A stretch of 27,275 nucleotides of DNA from Hymenopellis radicata. Its lineage: Eukaryota > Basidiomycota > Agaricomycetes > Agaricales > Physalacriaceae. Positions 9,550 to 20,066 of this stretch are shown in pieces. The stretch covers positions 1-27,275 of the forward strand of contig JADNRX010000665.1 of assembly GCA_015501595.1 (NCBI GenBank), written 5' to 3'. The translations under genes were made by a program, and so were the position numbers. Every line of letters begins with the position of its first letter. Positions within the stretch are counted from its first letter, which is position 1. The notes beneath the pieces are model-generated. The model made no database searches. It saw only the letters and a list, made by a program, of their open reading frames with translations, and was not told the DNA's origin.

Positions 9550-10587
9550 CGACTACAATACAGGCTGGCAGCATCCAAAACTCCATGACCTGCTTAGTGA
9601 TTCCCTAAGGGCCATCATTGGTCTATCAACTGAATTCGCCTCGTCCTGCCGGCCTGAATTCGCATTCCCGTCATTCCACCGTCTGTTACAGGTGCCTGCA
9701 TATCACGTGTCTCGATGGCAACATCTTTCAGCCTACGATCTTCAATTCTATGCTGTTATCCTGATGGAAAGGGCACTTGCCGTTGGTAATGCAGCAATGT
9801 ATCGAGCCTTTATCGACGGCGGATGGATGTGGATGTTTTCGGAAATGTACATTGCGGACTACGATAGTCAGGATGGCTACTTCCGTTACCTGCCTCGCAA
9901 GTCTCCTCAGGCTCTTTGCGCCTTTATTCGCGGTTTACAAGCACTGAGTTCCGTGTCAGCACACGAATTTTTTGAATACTTGCACCAGGCAAGAAACTTC
10001 ATCATCACATTCATTGTGATCGCTTCTTCGGTGTCCGAGAGCGAAACTTTGCTGAAGTTATGCCCTAAAGACTCTTCCTGGTGGGATACACACCACGCCA
10101 CATTGCATGGTATCATCAACTGGTGCCAAGCCTCCAATCGCGATGATTTGCCGTTCCCTTTAGAGGACTTCTTCAGCGGGAAGGTTGTTCAAATGGACAA
10201 TCGGGCGGTGTCCTTGGATGCGGAGTTGCGAAAGATGTTCGCTCAATATCTATACCGGAGGAAGTTCGAGTGGGCGGCACGTACGATCATATTAGGAGAA
10301 GCCGCTTCGGAATCGTAAATCAAAGTCAAACATCGCTAGATAAATCTGTAAACCCGGCGCTAAATATCATTAGAAATGAAAGATGCTCCTCGAGAATCTC
10401 AATGGAAAGGACTTGCATAAAGTACATCCTATGTGCTTACGTGATGCTTTCTTTGTGGACGACTTGTGACACTGCCACAACCAACTTGAATTCCCAGCTG
10501 TTCATTCCCTGTAAGATGTCTCGTGTTATTCGCCTTTGAAACGTGTCTGATGTATCTTGATTCTCAATCCACAGCACAGTTCCAGAC

Positions 10588-13500
10588 ATGGCTCTCTCTG
10601 AGCCGTTTAGAGAGCACCACTTCCAAGCCATGCAACACCTCAAAAGATTCACGAATGATCCTCATGACACACAAAGTCTTGACGCTGCTATAGAGGAATA
10701 TCGCGAGGTCGTGCTGATCCTTTCTGGAGAGCCTCCAGCGCGACGATATCGGTTCTATGGGTCGCTCGGCGACGCGTTAATTCACAGGGCGCGTATATCT
10801 ATCTATCACACGCCGGCAGATACCTCGAGTTCCCAGCCTGATCTAGAGGATGCGATAAACATTCTTTCTCCCATTCTTCAGGAGATGAAGGATGAACTAG
10901 CAGATACGACGATGAAGTACCCCAACATGTCAACTCTCGAATTACGGGCCTCCATACTGTGTACACCAGAGTCGATAGCTTGGATTGGGTCTCTCCTCAG
11001 TCAGTGCTTTTTGATTCAGTATCGTCAATCGGGGAGTCTCGGCGCATTCGAGGAATGCCTCAACTTACGCTTCGAAGCCGTTGAAAAGACTGCTGAAGGT
11101 TCAAGGGAGCTCCCAGCTCGCCTGCACAATCTCGTTACCGTGCTTCTACAGAAGCAAGAGGCTTTGCCAGTTACGTTACGCGACATAGACAAAGTTGTTG
11201 ACTTCGCTCGGAAAGCGCTCACGCTCGCGACACATCAGAGACCCATCGACCTTGCGGGTCTGGCGTCGTATCACAATACTTTAGGAAGCGCGCTCTCCTT
11301 TCGATATGAGCGCTATGGACAACGATCGGACCTTGATGAAGCCTATGTATCTTACAGGACGGCAGTCAATTCGGGCACCCCATATGAACATCCCCACATG
11401 CCTCTGTTCCTTGCCAACCTTTCTTCCTTCTTGATCGAGAACGGGAGCAAGATTGATAGTCTCCCGGAACAGGTGGTGAAGGAATCTATAGATGCCTGTC
11501 TCGAAGCGCTCAGAATCTTCGACGATAATCCTGATATCCCCCACGGCATTTCTCGATCATCCATCCTTTCTACCCTTCACTCTATTTTCCGCTACAAACA
11601 TCTCATTCTGCCCCATGATTCGCCTGTCGACGACTTAAAGACAGCTCTCGCCTACATTCAGGAAGCGATTGCTTGTTGTCCTCCACACAGCGGCACAAAG
11701 GCTTCTTTGGTTGGAAACCTCGGCGGGTGCTTGGCGACTCTTGTCCCCTTCCAACAACCCGAAGTCGCGGTGGAAGCCATACGTGCTTTTGAAGAGGCGC
11801 AGGATATCCTGGATGCCAGTGAATCAAATGCCCCGCATAGTTTGACAAGCCGTGCTCAATTTCTTTCCTCCTTTTCCCTCTCTCTGGTCGTCCAATATCG
11901 ATGCGCGGCACCACATGACCTTGATATCCTTCGACGTGCGATACGCATGAAGGAGGAACAAGGCCTTGTATTTATACCCCCGGCTAATAAAGCTGAGTAC
12001 GTCTGGGAGTACGCATCAGCGCAGTATTTCCTGAAGCGTCAAGAGAAGCTTGCAACGAGTGGGGCATTGCAAGAAGACAGCCTTGCAGACATATTGGAAT
12101 CTCTCCGCGATGGCTCAGCAAGCTCCGAATCATCCACCCTCGGTCGCCTTCGATGTATCATGCTCTCGCTGAAGATTCTACGCGAATCAGTATCTAGTAA
12201 CGGCCCGGGGAACTTCGCTCCAAGCCCAAAACTTGCGGCCTTGTATGACGCGTATGTCACCTTACTCCCACAGATCGCTTGGGTGGGACTTTCATTTCGT
12301 GAACGACTGGACACCCTTGCCACAGGCTTGAGCGAAATACCTAGTCTGTATGATGACAGACTGCCGGTCGGTCAGCACGCTCGTCCCATTGGCACTAGTC
12401 GGAAAAAGTTACTCATATCTATTGTCTCTGATGCGATACAGCACGCCCTTGTGACCGGTCGATATCGAGAAGCACTAGAGTTCATCGACCGGGGCCATGC
12501 ACTCTTTTGGTCGGAAGCCGAACGAGTACGGTTATCCAGTGACGCCGCCCGGCGCGCGAAAGAGGCTGCGACGTCGGATGCATCCCAATCCGCATTACCA
12601 TCACATGCAATTGCCCTCTTGACAGAGTTCCAGGAGGTGGCAATGTCTTTCGAACGCGCGTCGACTGCGGTTGCCTTCGACAGCATGCCCGATGAAGACC
12701 CGAGCCTGGCAGTCACAGAGCTTTTGTACCAACCTCACTATGATCCAATGGAACAGGAGAGTTACCAACACAGATCAAGGGAATACGTGAGCATCGAGCA
12801 ACACCGCTTGATGACGAGGTGGGAAGAGCTACTGGTCGAGATACGAGCGCAGCCGTTGCTGGCGAATTTCATGGAACGGAGGACTGCAGACGCTATCATC
12901 TCCAGGGCGACACAGCTTGGAGGGCCCGTTGTCGTTCTAAACGCCAGTCACTATGGCTGTGACGCCATCGTACTCGAACGATCAGCTATCCTTCGTGTGC
13001 CCTTGCCGGACATCAGCGTCCAGCAATTGGAGAGCCTTTCTCGGGTCCTCGAAGCACGGTTGAAAGACGCTGGTCTAGGACAACGCGAAGCTGCTTCAAA
13101 TTTTGAGGAGGAAAACTATCGTCCGGCGGCCTTTGTCCATTTATTTGAAAAACCAAACAAAGACCTGCTGCAGGACGCGCTTCGAAAAACGACCGCTGTT
13201 CTCTGGGACGGCGTTATGAAACCCATAATAGACAAGCTCGGATTGACGGTCAGTGAGGCAGCTATAACTGGTCCATTCATTTAATCCAGACCATCCCATT
13301 AGCCTACAGAATACCCAGGGCGCATGTGGATTTTCCCGACTGGACATTTTTCAGGTCTTCCAATCCACTGCGCAGGAGTTCACGCGAGCGGAAAACACGG
13401 GGAGTGTATACAAGACTACGCCATCGTTTCCTACCTGCCGTCCTTCAGCAGTATCATGGAAGACCCAACTCCAGAGCCGCAGCATGTGAAGACGCTCACT

Positions 13501-14202
13501 GTTCGGCAGACACGCATGCCTAAACAACCCCCACTCCCCGGTACACGACGGGAAGTTGACAGTGTTAAAGGCCTCCTCCAAGCCCGTGGTCGCGCCGTGT
13601 TCGAGCTTTCCGAAAACGGCGCCACAATCAAAGCCGTCCTGGACGCGAGCGAAGAATGCCACTGGGTCCATTTCGCCTGCCACGGATCGCAGAAAAGCGC
13701 CAATCCCATGGACAGCGCCCTACGACTCGCAGATGGCGAGCTCACACTGTGGCAGCTAATGCGCCCGTTCCAGAACAGCGATGAGTCATTGAACAAAGAC
13801 GAGGACTATTGGGAGGAGTACCAACAATATAGGAGTGCACCGTTTTCTAGCTCCGCCAAGGCCATTTATCGCCAGAAGCACAGCTCAGTAAAGCCCACAT
13901 TCGCATTCCTCTCAGCGTGTCAAACATCGATGGGTGATAATCGGCATCAGGGCGAGGCGCTGCATATGGTTGGCGGGATGATATTTGCTGGGTATCGCAG
14001 TATCGTTGGGACGCTGTGGTCTATGGACGACGATAAAGGGGAATTCGTTGCGCGGAAGGTGTATGAGGCGATGCTCGGGGAAAAGGGGGGAAGCGTGGAT
14101 TCGACCAGGGCAGCAGTGGGGCTGCACGAAGCCGTTCGCACTTTGAGGGAGCAGGGGACGCCAATGGCGGCGTGGATGCCATTTATACATATGGGAATAT
14201 AG
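10588..14202 (+). CDS. TPR-CHAT protein, probable caspase/separase-like cysteine protease, 1,182 aa
   Basis: Exons are 10588-13252 and 13319-14202. The 66-bp intron (donor GTGAGG, acceptor CCCAG) joins ...LGLTV to RRMWIFPTGHFSGLPIHCAG, a strongly conserved CHAT strand, which fixes the junction. Residues 1 to about 750 are helical and TPR-like, with repeated LDEAY/LEDAI patterns such as RSDLDEAYVSYRTAV. The CHAT domain starts near residue 775. The catalytic dyad is visible as His in HFACHG (about residue 1010) and Cys in FLSACQTSMGD (about residue 1089), and the late GYRSIVGTLWSMDD motif is intact. An unusual charged stretch of about 40 residues separates the two halves of the active site. CHAT proteases are related to caspases and separase. 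The gene starts 270 bases after the DUF6535 stop, same strand, and converges on a caspase-domain relic. An upstream non-coding or coding exon is possible. Substrate unknown. Confidence 0.92.
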
Positions 14203-14339
14203 ATGATTGTGGGCGTAAGTGGAAAAATTGAACGCTAATCGTATCCCAGTTTCAAGACGATCGTAAGCAGAATAGTATTCCACTCCGGGAGGTTGGTGCC
14301 GTACTGAGATATTCTCTCATGGCGGGGAGACACGGTGGC

Positions 14340-15916
14340 TTCAGTTCGGAAGTCGGTGGGCTCAAAAGATCTTGAAGAAGCATACATCCAAGTAGTCGTC
14401 TTCTCAAGGAGAATGGGGGTGGGAGAGGTGCATCGACGGGTGCCATTGATTACACGGATCCGGATCCTGAGCCGAGCGCTGGAGCGTACATACCAGTCTG
14501 AATGAGAAGATGAGTATGAAATTAGAGAACAAATTGAGAGACGCACAGACCCCCCAAGTCGTTTACATTGAGGGAGAAAATATAAGGATACAAAGGACGT
14601 TGACTCCCATTGATCAACTTCATGCCCATGACCCGTGGCGAGTTGTCGTCGTCGATATTCAGCACAACGGGTTCTGAAAACCCCACTTTGGTTATATGAT
14701 TCCTTCCAACCGGTTTCCACGATCCGCCCTCCGAGCCGTCCAACTACATCTCCTCTTGGAGGTCATCGAGTTCGATCTGGACGTGAAACGGGTTTGTGGC
14801 AGTACTATTGCCACGCGAAAGATGGTGGTCGAAGGCAATATGACACCGAATGATATCGCGACAGCTGACAGCTATGCGCGAGCCGATAAAGGGTGTAACG
14901 AGAGTCCCGCCGTCTTCAAGATGAGGTTAACAGCATCTGTCTCCTCTGCGATGACAATGCCATTGAAACTGCGTTCACCAGAGCCAGACAGAACCCTAGA
15001 TAGAAAGGCTTTGTCGTTAGAGTAAACCTCAAACGCGCTTGCTGCTTCTATGCGTGTCGACTTTACGTAGAAGCGAGGGGGAAGGGATGAGGTAGACGAT
15101 GGACGTCCCCAAAGGGACTAGCCATGCACTAAACGGTGTTTTTCGTTTCAAGAAGCGCCAGAGGCATGTTGGAGGTGACGCTGTCAAACGCAACGTACTG
15201 GGAGCCGGGCAGGATGCCTTGCGCTTCTCCCATCTCTATTGAATAGAGACCCGAAGCTAACTGGTGCGTACAGATAACGAGGGGATTCTCGCGCTCAGAA
15301 ATCGACTTGCTGAGGAATCGGCTTCGCAGATTAGCACCATCACAGTGAGCCGTTTGCCTGATGTTGATTATCAGAACGGGTGCGTTATGAGAAAATCACG
15401 AGCGCACCAGGCAGGCATGCGCATCTTGTACATGAGGGACCGATACGCCAGACTTGGGAGGTGCGAACTTTGTAGCGCTTTCAAAAGAGCATATGTGAGC
15501 ACCCCGTGGCCTTTGCTCGGATATTCTCCTGCCCTCTGGTCTCGCCCGCAAGCTGCGAGAAGGATGTGTGATTCTCGGAACGTGCAGACACGAACTGATA
15601 AGGTGGGCAGCGCGTGGTGGCCGGGGCATATCATCTCAATTTGGGAATCAGTGAAGACCAGTCTCCCCATTCTACAGGTTGGTCCACCATGGCCGTAAAA
15701 GTAGATGACGATGGCATTGTCGCTGGCCTTGATGGACTCGTCAGCGGCGAGACTTCGAATGGCTCGGAGGATCGCCTCTCGCGTCGCCTCTTTGTTACGC
15801 AAAGATGGGACATCCAAGTTGGTGGTCAAATAGCGTTCGAACTCATCCGCATCCGCTACAGCAAACAAGAGAGGACGGTAGTGCGTTTAATCATCAATGC
15901 CAATTACAACTGCATG
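14340..15916 (-). pseudogene. Caspase-domain (p20, metacaspase-like) gene relic
   Basis: Reading on the minus strand, HAVVIGID (from 15916) is the start of the caspase fold. It is followed by an in-frame TAA, then AVADADEFERYL, the NKEATREAIL helix and YFYGHGG with the catalytic His (15689-15691). After DSQIEMICP the region that should carry the catalytic Cys (DCCHSG type) is missing; the sequence jumps to SHILLAACG and GHGVLTYALLKAL. Further downstream, in shifted frames, come a CDG segment, the YSIEMGEAQGI strand (about 15190-15240) and, near the end, VINGS-like and YLDVCFFKIF stretches (14366-14400), which correspond to the C-terminal domain of basidiomycete caspase-like proteins. Stops, frame changes and the lost active-site block indicate a pseudogene. 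A few introns may account for some of the frame changes but not for the missing block or the in-frame stop. Confidence 0.82.
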
Positions 15917-16240
15917 TATGGAATGCATGTCCTGCAAACCAGACCGGTTAGAATGGAGAATGACAAGGATTGTTACTAAATAAACCTTGAAACTGTTGGT
16001 CAATTAGAAACATGGAAGGCATCACAAAGCTGCCCTTGCAATCAGGGTGAAATAGGCAATTCAAGGACTGTCCTCTGGAACCGTGGTGGAAGGAGGAAGC
16101 AAAAGCGCGACCAACGCGGCCGATCGCCGTGTAGCGGTCCAAATATAGGATGTCCGTGTTAACTTCCGCCATCACGTTTGCCTCATGGCGTACTGCTGTT
16201 AACCTCCGCCAATGTCCCCAAACCGTTGCTTGCAGCCGGA
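15917..16240. other. Gap between the caspase relic and RING gene 2
   Basis: About 320 bases without a supported gene. The minus-strand frame across it has no recognisable domain. It would hold the N-terminal end of the caspase relic, if one remains, and the upstream region of the RING gene; no clear TATA box is seen. Confidence 0.4.
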
Positions 16241-18626
16241 ATGCCACTGATAGTTCATGCCTCGAGCACCTGCGATGTCTGCCTCAATCCATACGTTTTT
16301 GATGGCCAAAACACGGACCAATCGCCCCATACGATTCCTTGTGGCCATATTTTCTGCCGAGAGTGCGTTTATTTCCGCATATATGCGTCTATATAGCGCA
16401 TATATGCCATATCTATACCCAAATCTGCGCTTGTACTTACTCTCGACATTCATATAGATGCCTCCAATCCATCGTGTCGATGCGTTCCGCCTCGTTTTTA
16501 ATGCCAACACAAGGAAATGGCGTCTGTCCTCTCTGCCGCAAGCCATTTCGGGATATGACAGCAGTTAGGAAGCTACACATGGATGCCGCACCTACCGAGC
16601 CAGAAATCCCGTCGCAGTCGGAGGAACAAGTGTTTCTTCAGCGCTTAATGACTCTCAGCTGGGTCTCATCCGAGAGCGATGACGAGCAAGAGACGCGGGA
16701 GACCGTGATCGCGGAGACCGAGACATGGCTTTCTTCGCAAGCAGACGATGAAGTGCGTTCAACCTTTTCCGATATCAGTTTCGCCTAACATCGGCTAGGC
16801 AACCGAGCTTCGTGGCGCGCTGAATGCGTTGAAGGAGCACCGCAAAAACGTCAATAAACGACGTCAAGCGGAGAACAAAGTTCGAGAGGTCGAGGCGCGT
16901 GCAACGATGGCTGAGAGCGGGAATGAAGCCCTGCAAGCGTAAGTTTCCATCACTCCGAAGAATTTATATCAATATCTATTCCAGGCGTCTTGACCAGATG
17001 ACTGCCGAACTCGAGGAGATGCGTGTTCAAATGAGAACCGTAGAAGAAAACGCTGCTGCCGCTGTGGCGCAAAAGAAAAACAGAAAAGGCAAGGAGAAGG
17101 AGGTCATCTCCCACAATCCTCTCCCCCTCCCACCTGAAGATATTTCCAACCGTTATGGGGACTTTTCTCGTCGTGCCTTACAGGACATTCCGCTTACGCA
17201 AACCGAACTCAACACGCCCATACCTTATCCACCTCAATTAAACTTACCTCCCGTCGACTTCCCCCCAACGCACGTAGGATCTAAATCGACCACGGCCGCC
17301 TTCTTTCCTTACTCCGAGATTGATCGTATACGAGCCCAGGACGCCGCGCAGCCTCCCTCGAGGCATGACATTGTTCCTGGCGCGCCTGCAGAGGCAGGTG
17401 TGTCGGTGAAGAAGGAGAAGGATAGGGAGAGAAAGCACAAGAAGAAGCATCGCTCACGCGACGTCGCACCGGATATGAGTCAAGTGCGGATAAGGGATAG
17501 CGAGGTGTATCCAGGCGGGTACGTGCCTGCGCCGTTTCCGGTCCACGTCGAAGAGGAAACACCACGCCCAGCTGTCCGTAACCTCGACAGTCGGAGCCAG
17601 AGGACGATATCATTTCAGCTGCCAGACGAGGGGTCGTCCTCTACCCTCTCTCAAACTGCATCCTCGTCTCAGCAGCGTTCAACAGAGCATCGGGACAACT
17701 TCCGACCTCCGAGTTCGCATGGCAGTGTGGCCACATGGAACACCAATAATCGCAATTCGACATCTACATTAGGCTTAAACGTGCTGTCCAGCTTCACTGG
17801 TGGGCCAGTGGAAGAAGAAGATTTGGAAGTTCCCTTGGGCGATAGGAGGGCATTCTTACCTGCTGTTCGTCCTACTCCTGAAGGAAGTGCGCGCGCCCAA
17901 TCGGCTGCTCCGACACCTCAGTCCCATCGTGTCCCAATATATCAACCTACACCTCAGCCACCACCACAACCACAACCTCAACAACAACAAAACCACCAAC
18001 CACCACCTTCGGCTCGTCGCAGGCCGCGACAACGATCCATGGTTGAAGACGATTTGGAGATCCCAGTAGGGGATCCACGAGGTTTCCTACCTGTGCATCC
18101 GCCGGTAACTACACCGCCCGTCACGACGGCTCAGCAGGTCAACGATTATCGCCACCGTCCGCCGATGGAGTCTCGACATACGGTACCCACCACTGTTATC
18201 CCCCCTATTCCAATCCCATATTTCCCTCCTAGCACCCTTGCATCATCTCAACATTCATCGCACGCACACACACTCTCTCAACCACAACCCCACTCATCTT
18301 CATCTTCCAGCAGAAGGCGACAACACGCATCACATAGGAGCGAGTCCGTCGACGTGCATGCTTTGCCTCCGCAGGCCGCTGTTCCAAGGAGTAGCACATC
18401 TTCTGGCTCTGCGTCGTCGGGCGGCAATAGCGGCGGACATCATGGGTACCAGTTCTACGTCGCGCCGTCTCATGCGCTTCCTCCCGTACACACTGGCGCC
18501 CAGGCGAGCAGTAACGCGTTGGGGCTGGATCTCAGCCGGCACGCGCCCACTCCCAACCCGCATATCATTGCGCCGACGCCGCAGATGCCAACGAGGACCT
18601 TTTTGCGGTCGTTTAGTACTGGGTAA
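16241..18626 (+). CDS. RING-type (C3HC4) protein with coiled coil and disordered Pro/Ser/Gln-rich tail, 732 aa
   Basis: Exons are 16241-16362, 16458-16752, 16799-16938 and 16985-18626; all junctions keep one frame. The RING reads CDVC, PCGHIFC-REC, then VCPLC. The first intron (GTGCGT donor) falls between the Glu and Cys codons of REC, and only this splice gives RECLQSI. Exons 2-4 encode an acidic linker and then a coiled coil (ATELRGALNALKEHRKNV through LDQMTAELEEM). A basic cluster (KKEKDRERKHKKKHRSRD) may be a nuclear localisation signal. The tail has a Pro/Gln run, many Ser/His tracts and a motif present twice: DLEVPLGDRRAFLP (about residue 460) and DLEIPVGDPRGFLP (about residue 537). Probable ubiquitin ligase; target unknown. 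Paralogous in design to the gene at 1050-2718, but better preserved. Confidence 0.88.
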
Positions 18627-19218
18627 GATGACGTGCACGCATTCATTGTACATATATACATACATACATACTCTTATCACTACATTACGACTGACCACGG
18701 ATCTGGATTTTCATGAATACTGACCAATGCTGTGATTTTGCTAGCTTTTATTGTTTTTCTGTTGTTTGTATTTTTAGATGATGCCACGACGTACACACAC
18801 ACACATTAGAGTTACTGTCTATATGAGTGCATAGTATGAGAACTGTGGCGCAAGGTGAGAGGTCTGAAATTCAAACAAAGGTTCAAGTATCTGATGTGTG
18901 CCAGACGCGCTAGAGCAGAAGACTTCAAAACTAAGCAAGTTCAGAGTTTGGCGGCTGTCTCTTGTAATATATCACTCTTATTCCGTCCATCGAACAAGAA
19001 CGAGTTCCGGGTCTATGTAAGCGGTTCGGGCGCCAATGCCAGAATGCTCACAAAGACGCACCAAATATATTCGTACACTTAGCGTAAGGTGAACGCGAGA
19101 AATCAGAGATTGAATTGTCACAATGTCACCTGAGCGCGTCCCCACATAACGTAACTTCAACGTCTTTCTTGCCTTTTTTCACTCCAACGGCCATTGCTCT
19201 TGAGTTCTTCGACCTGTT
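18627..19218. other. Intergenic region with short microsatellites
   Basis: No gene is supported. Just after the RING stop is a run of CATA/TACA units (18651-18671), and an AC dinucleotide run lies at 18793-18804. An open frame at 18855-19082 has no recognisable domain. The region should contain the RING 3' end and the promoter of the small gene at 19219, although no clear TATA box was found for it. Confidence 0.45.
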
Positions 19219-19806
19219 ATGCCCAAGTCAACGTCAGTGAAAGTCAGGAAGACTAAGAGTGCCGGTAAGAATGACCTTCATGCTCGCCTACGTTCATAGA
19301 CACGCGACCAGGTCCCAAGGCAACCGACGTGTCCGAGTCGAGTGTAGCTCCAAAGACATCAGCCCCGCCTCCCACCGACTACGCCAACACCTACGCCAAC
19401 ACCCCCGGTTTCATAACAGTGCGTCCTGGCAACATCTCTAATATTCCCTCCTCACCCGGTCCACTAGTGGCATTACGACCCCACCCTAGACACGCTAGAC
19501 AAATACGGCGACTACACTATATGCATCCGCCCTCCCTATCCCGCCCTACCAACTTTCTACTTTGTTCGCGTCTTCGACAAGGACATGAACCTCGTCAATG
19601 ACCCCACACATCCTATCTGGATGTACGACGCTGCACACCCGAATAGGCGCAACGTCTCTCGCATGCCTCAAGGGTCAATGTGGACTGCACTGTCATACCG
19701 CAAGTATATGCTGAAGGACGGGGACAAGGTGATTTGTGAGTTTGGCGGAGAGTGGATCATCCGTCCTGTACCTTACAGATCCATAACACGAGGAGACAAG
19801 TTGTAA
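19219..19806 (+). CDS. Small uncharacterised protein, copy A, 163 aa, three exons
   Basis: Exons are 19219-19264, 19312-19418 and 19468-19806. The introns are 47 and 49 bp, with GTAAGA...CCAG and GTGCGT...CTAG borders. The exon structure is confirmed by the second copy at 20067-20608, which has introns at the same places and phases. The N terminus is basic and Ser/Thr-rich (MPKSTSVKVRKTKSAG); after it comes a compact, aromatic-rich globular part: WHYDPTLDTLDKYGDY, FYFVRVFDKDM, PIWMYDAAHPNRR, GSMWTALSYRKYMLKDG, CEFGGEWIIR. There is no signal peptide or membrane segment. I do not recognise the family. Conservation between copies is strongest in the last 110 residues, suggesting that this is the functional domain. 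Confidence 0.82.
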
Positions 19807-19850
19807 ATAGTGGATGTCAGTAACGCGACCTTGCACTCCATCTCGTATCA

Positions 19851-19860
19851 TATAAAAGGC
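19851..19860 (+). promoter_or_regulatory. Canonical TATA box in the spacer between the two small genes
   Basis: TATAAAAGGC, followed by a pyrimidine-rich stretch about 30 bases on (CTTCTCCCC around 19880). It points to the right, toward the 3' end of the minus-strand copy, with no gene for it to serve on the plus strand. A second TATA-like motif lies at 19965-19973. Confidence 0.4.
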
Positions 19861-20066
19861 CTATACGAATAGTCAGAACTTCTCCCCTTCGTTATTGAAC
19901 GATATTGGAGAGCTTCGACGACCTGTCTGCCGCCACACTCACAGATTATTTGTCCCCATCAAGCTATATAAATGAGAATTCACATAGAAAGTCGTTGGGT
20001 GTAACAATTCAAGTCCGATAGCCAGACACCCATGTTGAAAAAAAGCAATCATTCTGGAACGCGAGA

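Larger units (their letters stand above)
5418..10315 (+). repeat. Left arm of a large inverted segmental duplication
   Basis: This segment aligns with the reverse complement of 23697-27275. It contains the last 130 bases of the SDR gene, the intergenic promoter region and the whole DUF6535 gene. The match begins at the window's last base on the other side, so the true duplication is longer. It ends just before the DUF6535 stop codon here, where the sequences stop resembling each other. After removing the 1,347-bp transposon present only in this arm, the arms have nearly equal length (about 3.54 versus 3.58 kb). Many substitutions and small indels separate them, so the event is not recent. Confidence 0.9.
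5969..10318 (+). pseudogene. DUF6535-domain membrane protein gene, frameshifted and split by a transposon
   Basis: The ATG at 5969 starts a hydrophilic leader, then a DUF6535 block beginning with ARVWRTCVEEAAAFD. A 53-bp intron at 6344-6396 (GTGAGT...TTAG) splits the domain at MLVF/AGLFS. Four membrane segments follow (about 6397-6470, 6595-6680, 6770-6860 and 6870-6960), with the VWVNGLW and VLVKQWL motifs typical of the family. The frame stops at 7431; the homologous protein continues in another frame from about 7440, and the right-hand copy shows that the break is an 11-base net difference near 7400-7435. A hAT-like element at 8195-9541 then interrupts the frame, which resumes at 9542 and runs to the stop at 10316-10318. 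DUF6535 proteins are abundant in Agaricomycetes and their role is not established. If the break at 7431 is an unrecognised intron, the damage would be less severe, but I see no good splice sites. Confidence 0.88.

Noticed and set aside
9165..9578. 137-codon minus-strand frame across the transposon's right end
   Set aside because: It crosses the terminal repeat and target duplication into DUF6535 coding sequence, so it cannot be one ancestral gene.
18880..18960. Possible tRNA-like B-box (GGTTCAAGT)
   Set aside because: No matching A-box, acceptor stem or cloverleaf could be built around it.
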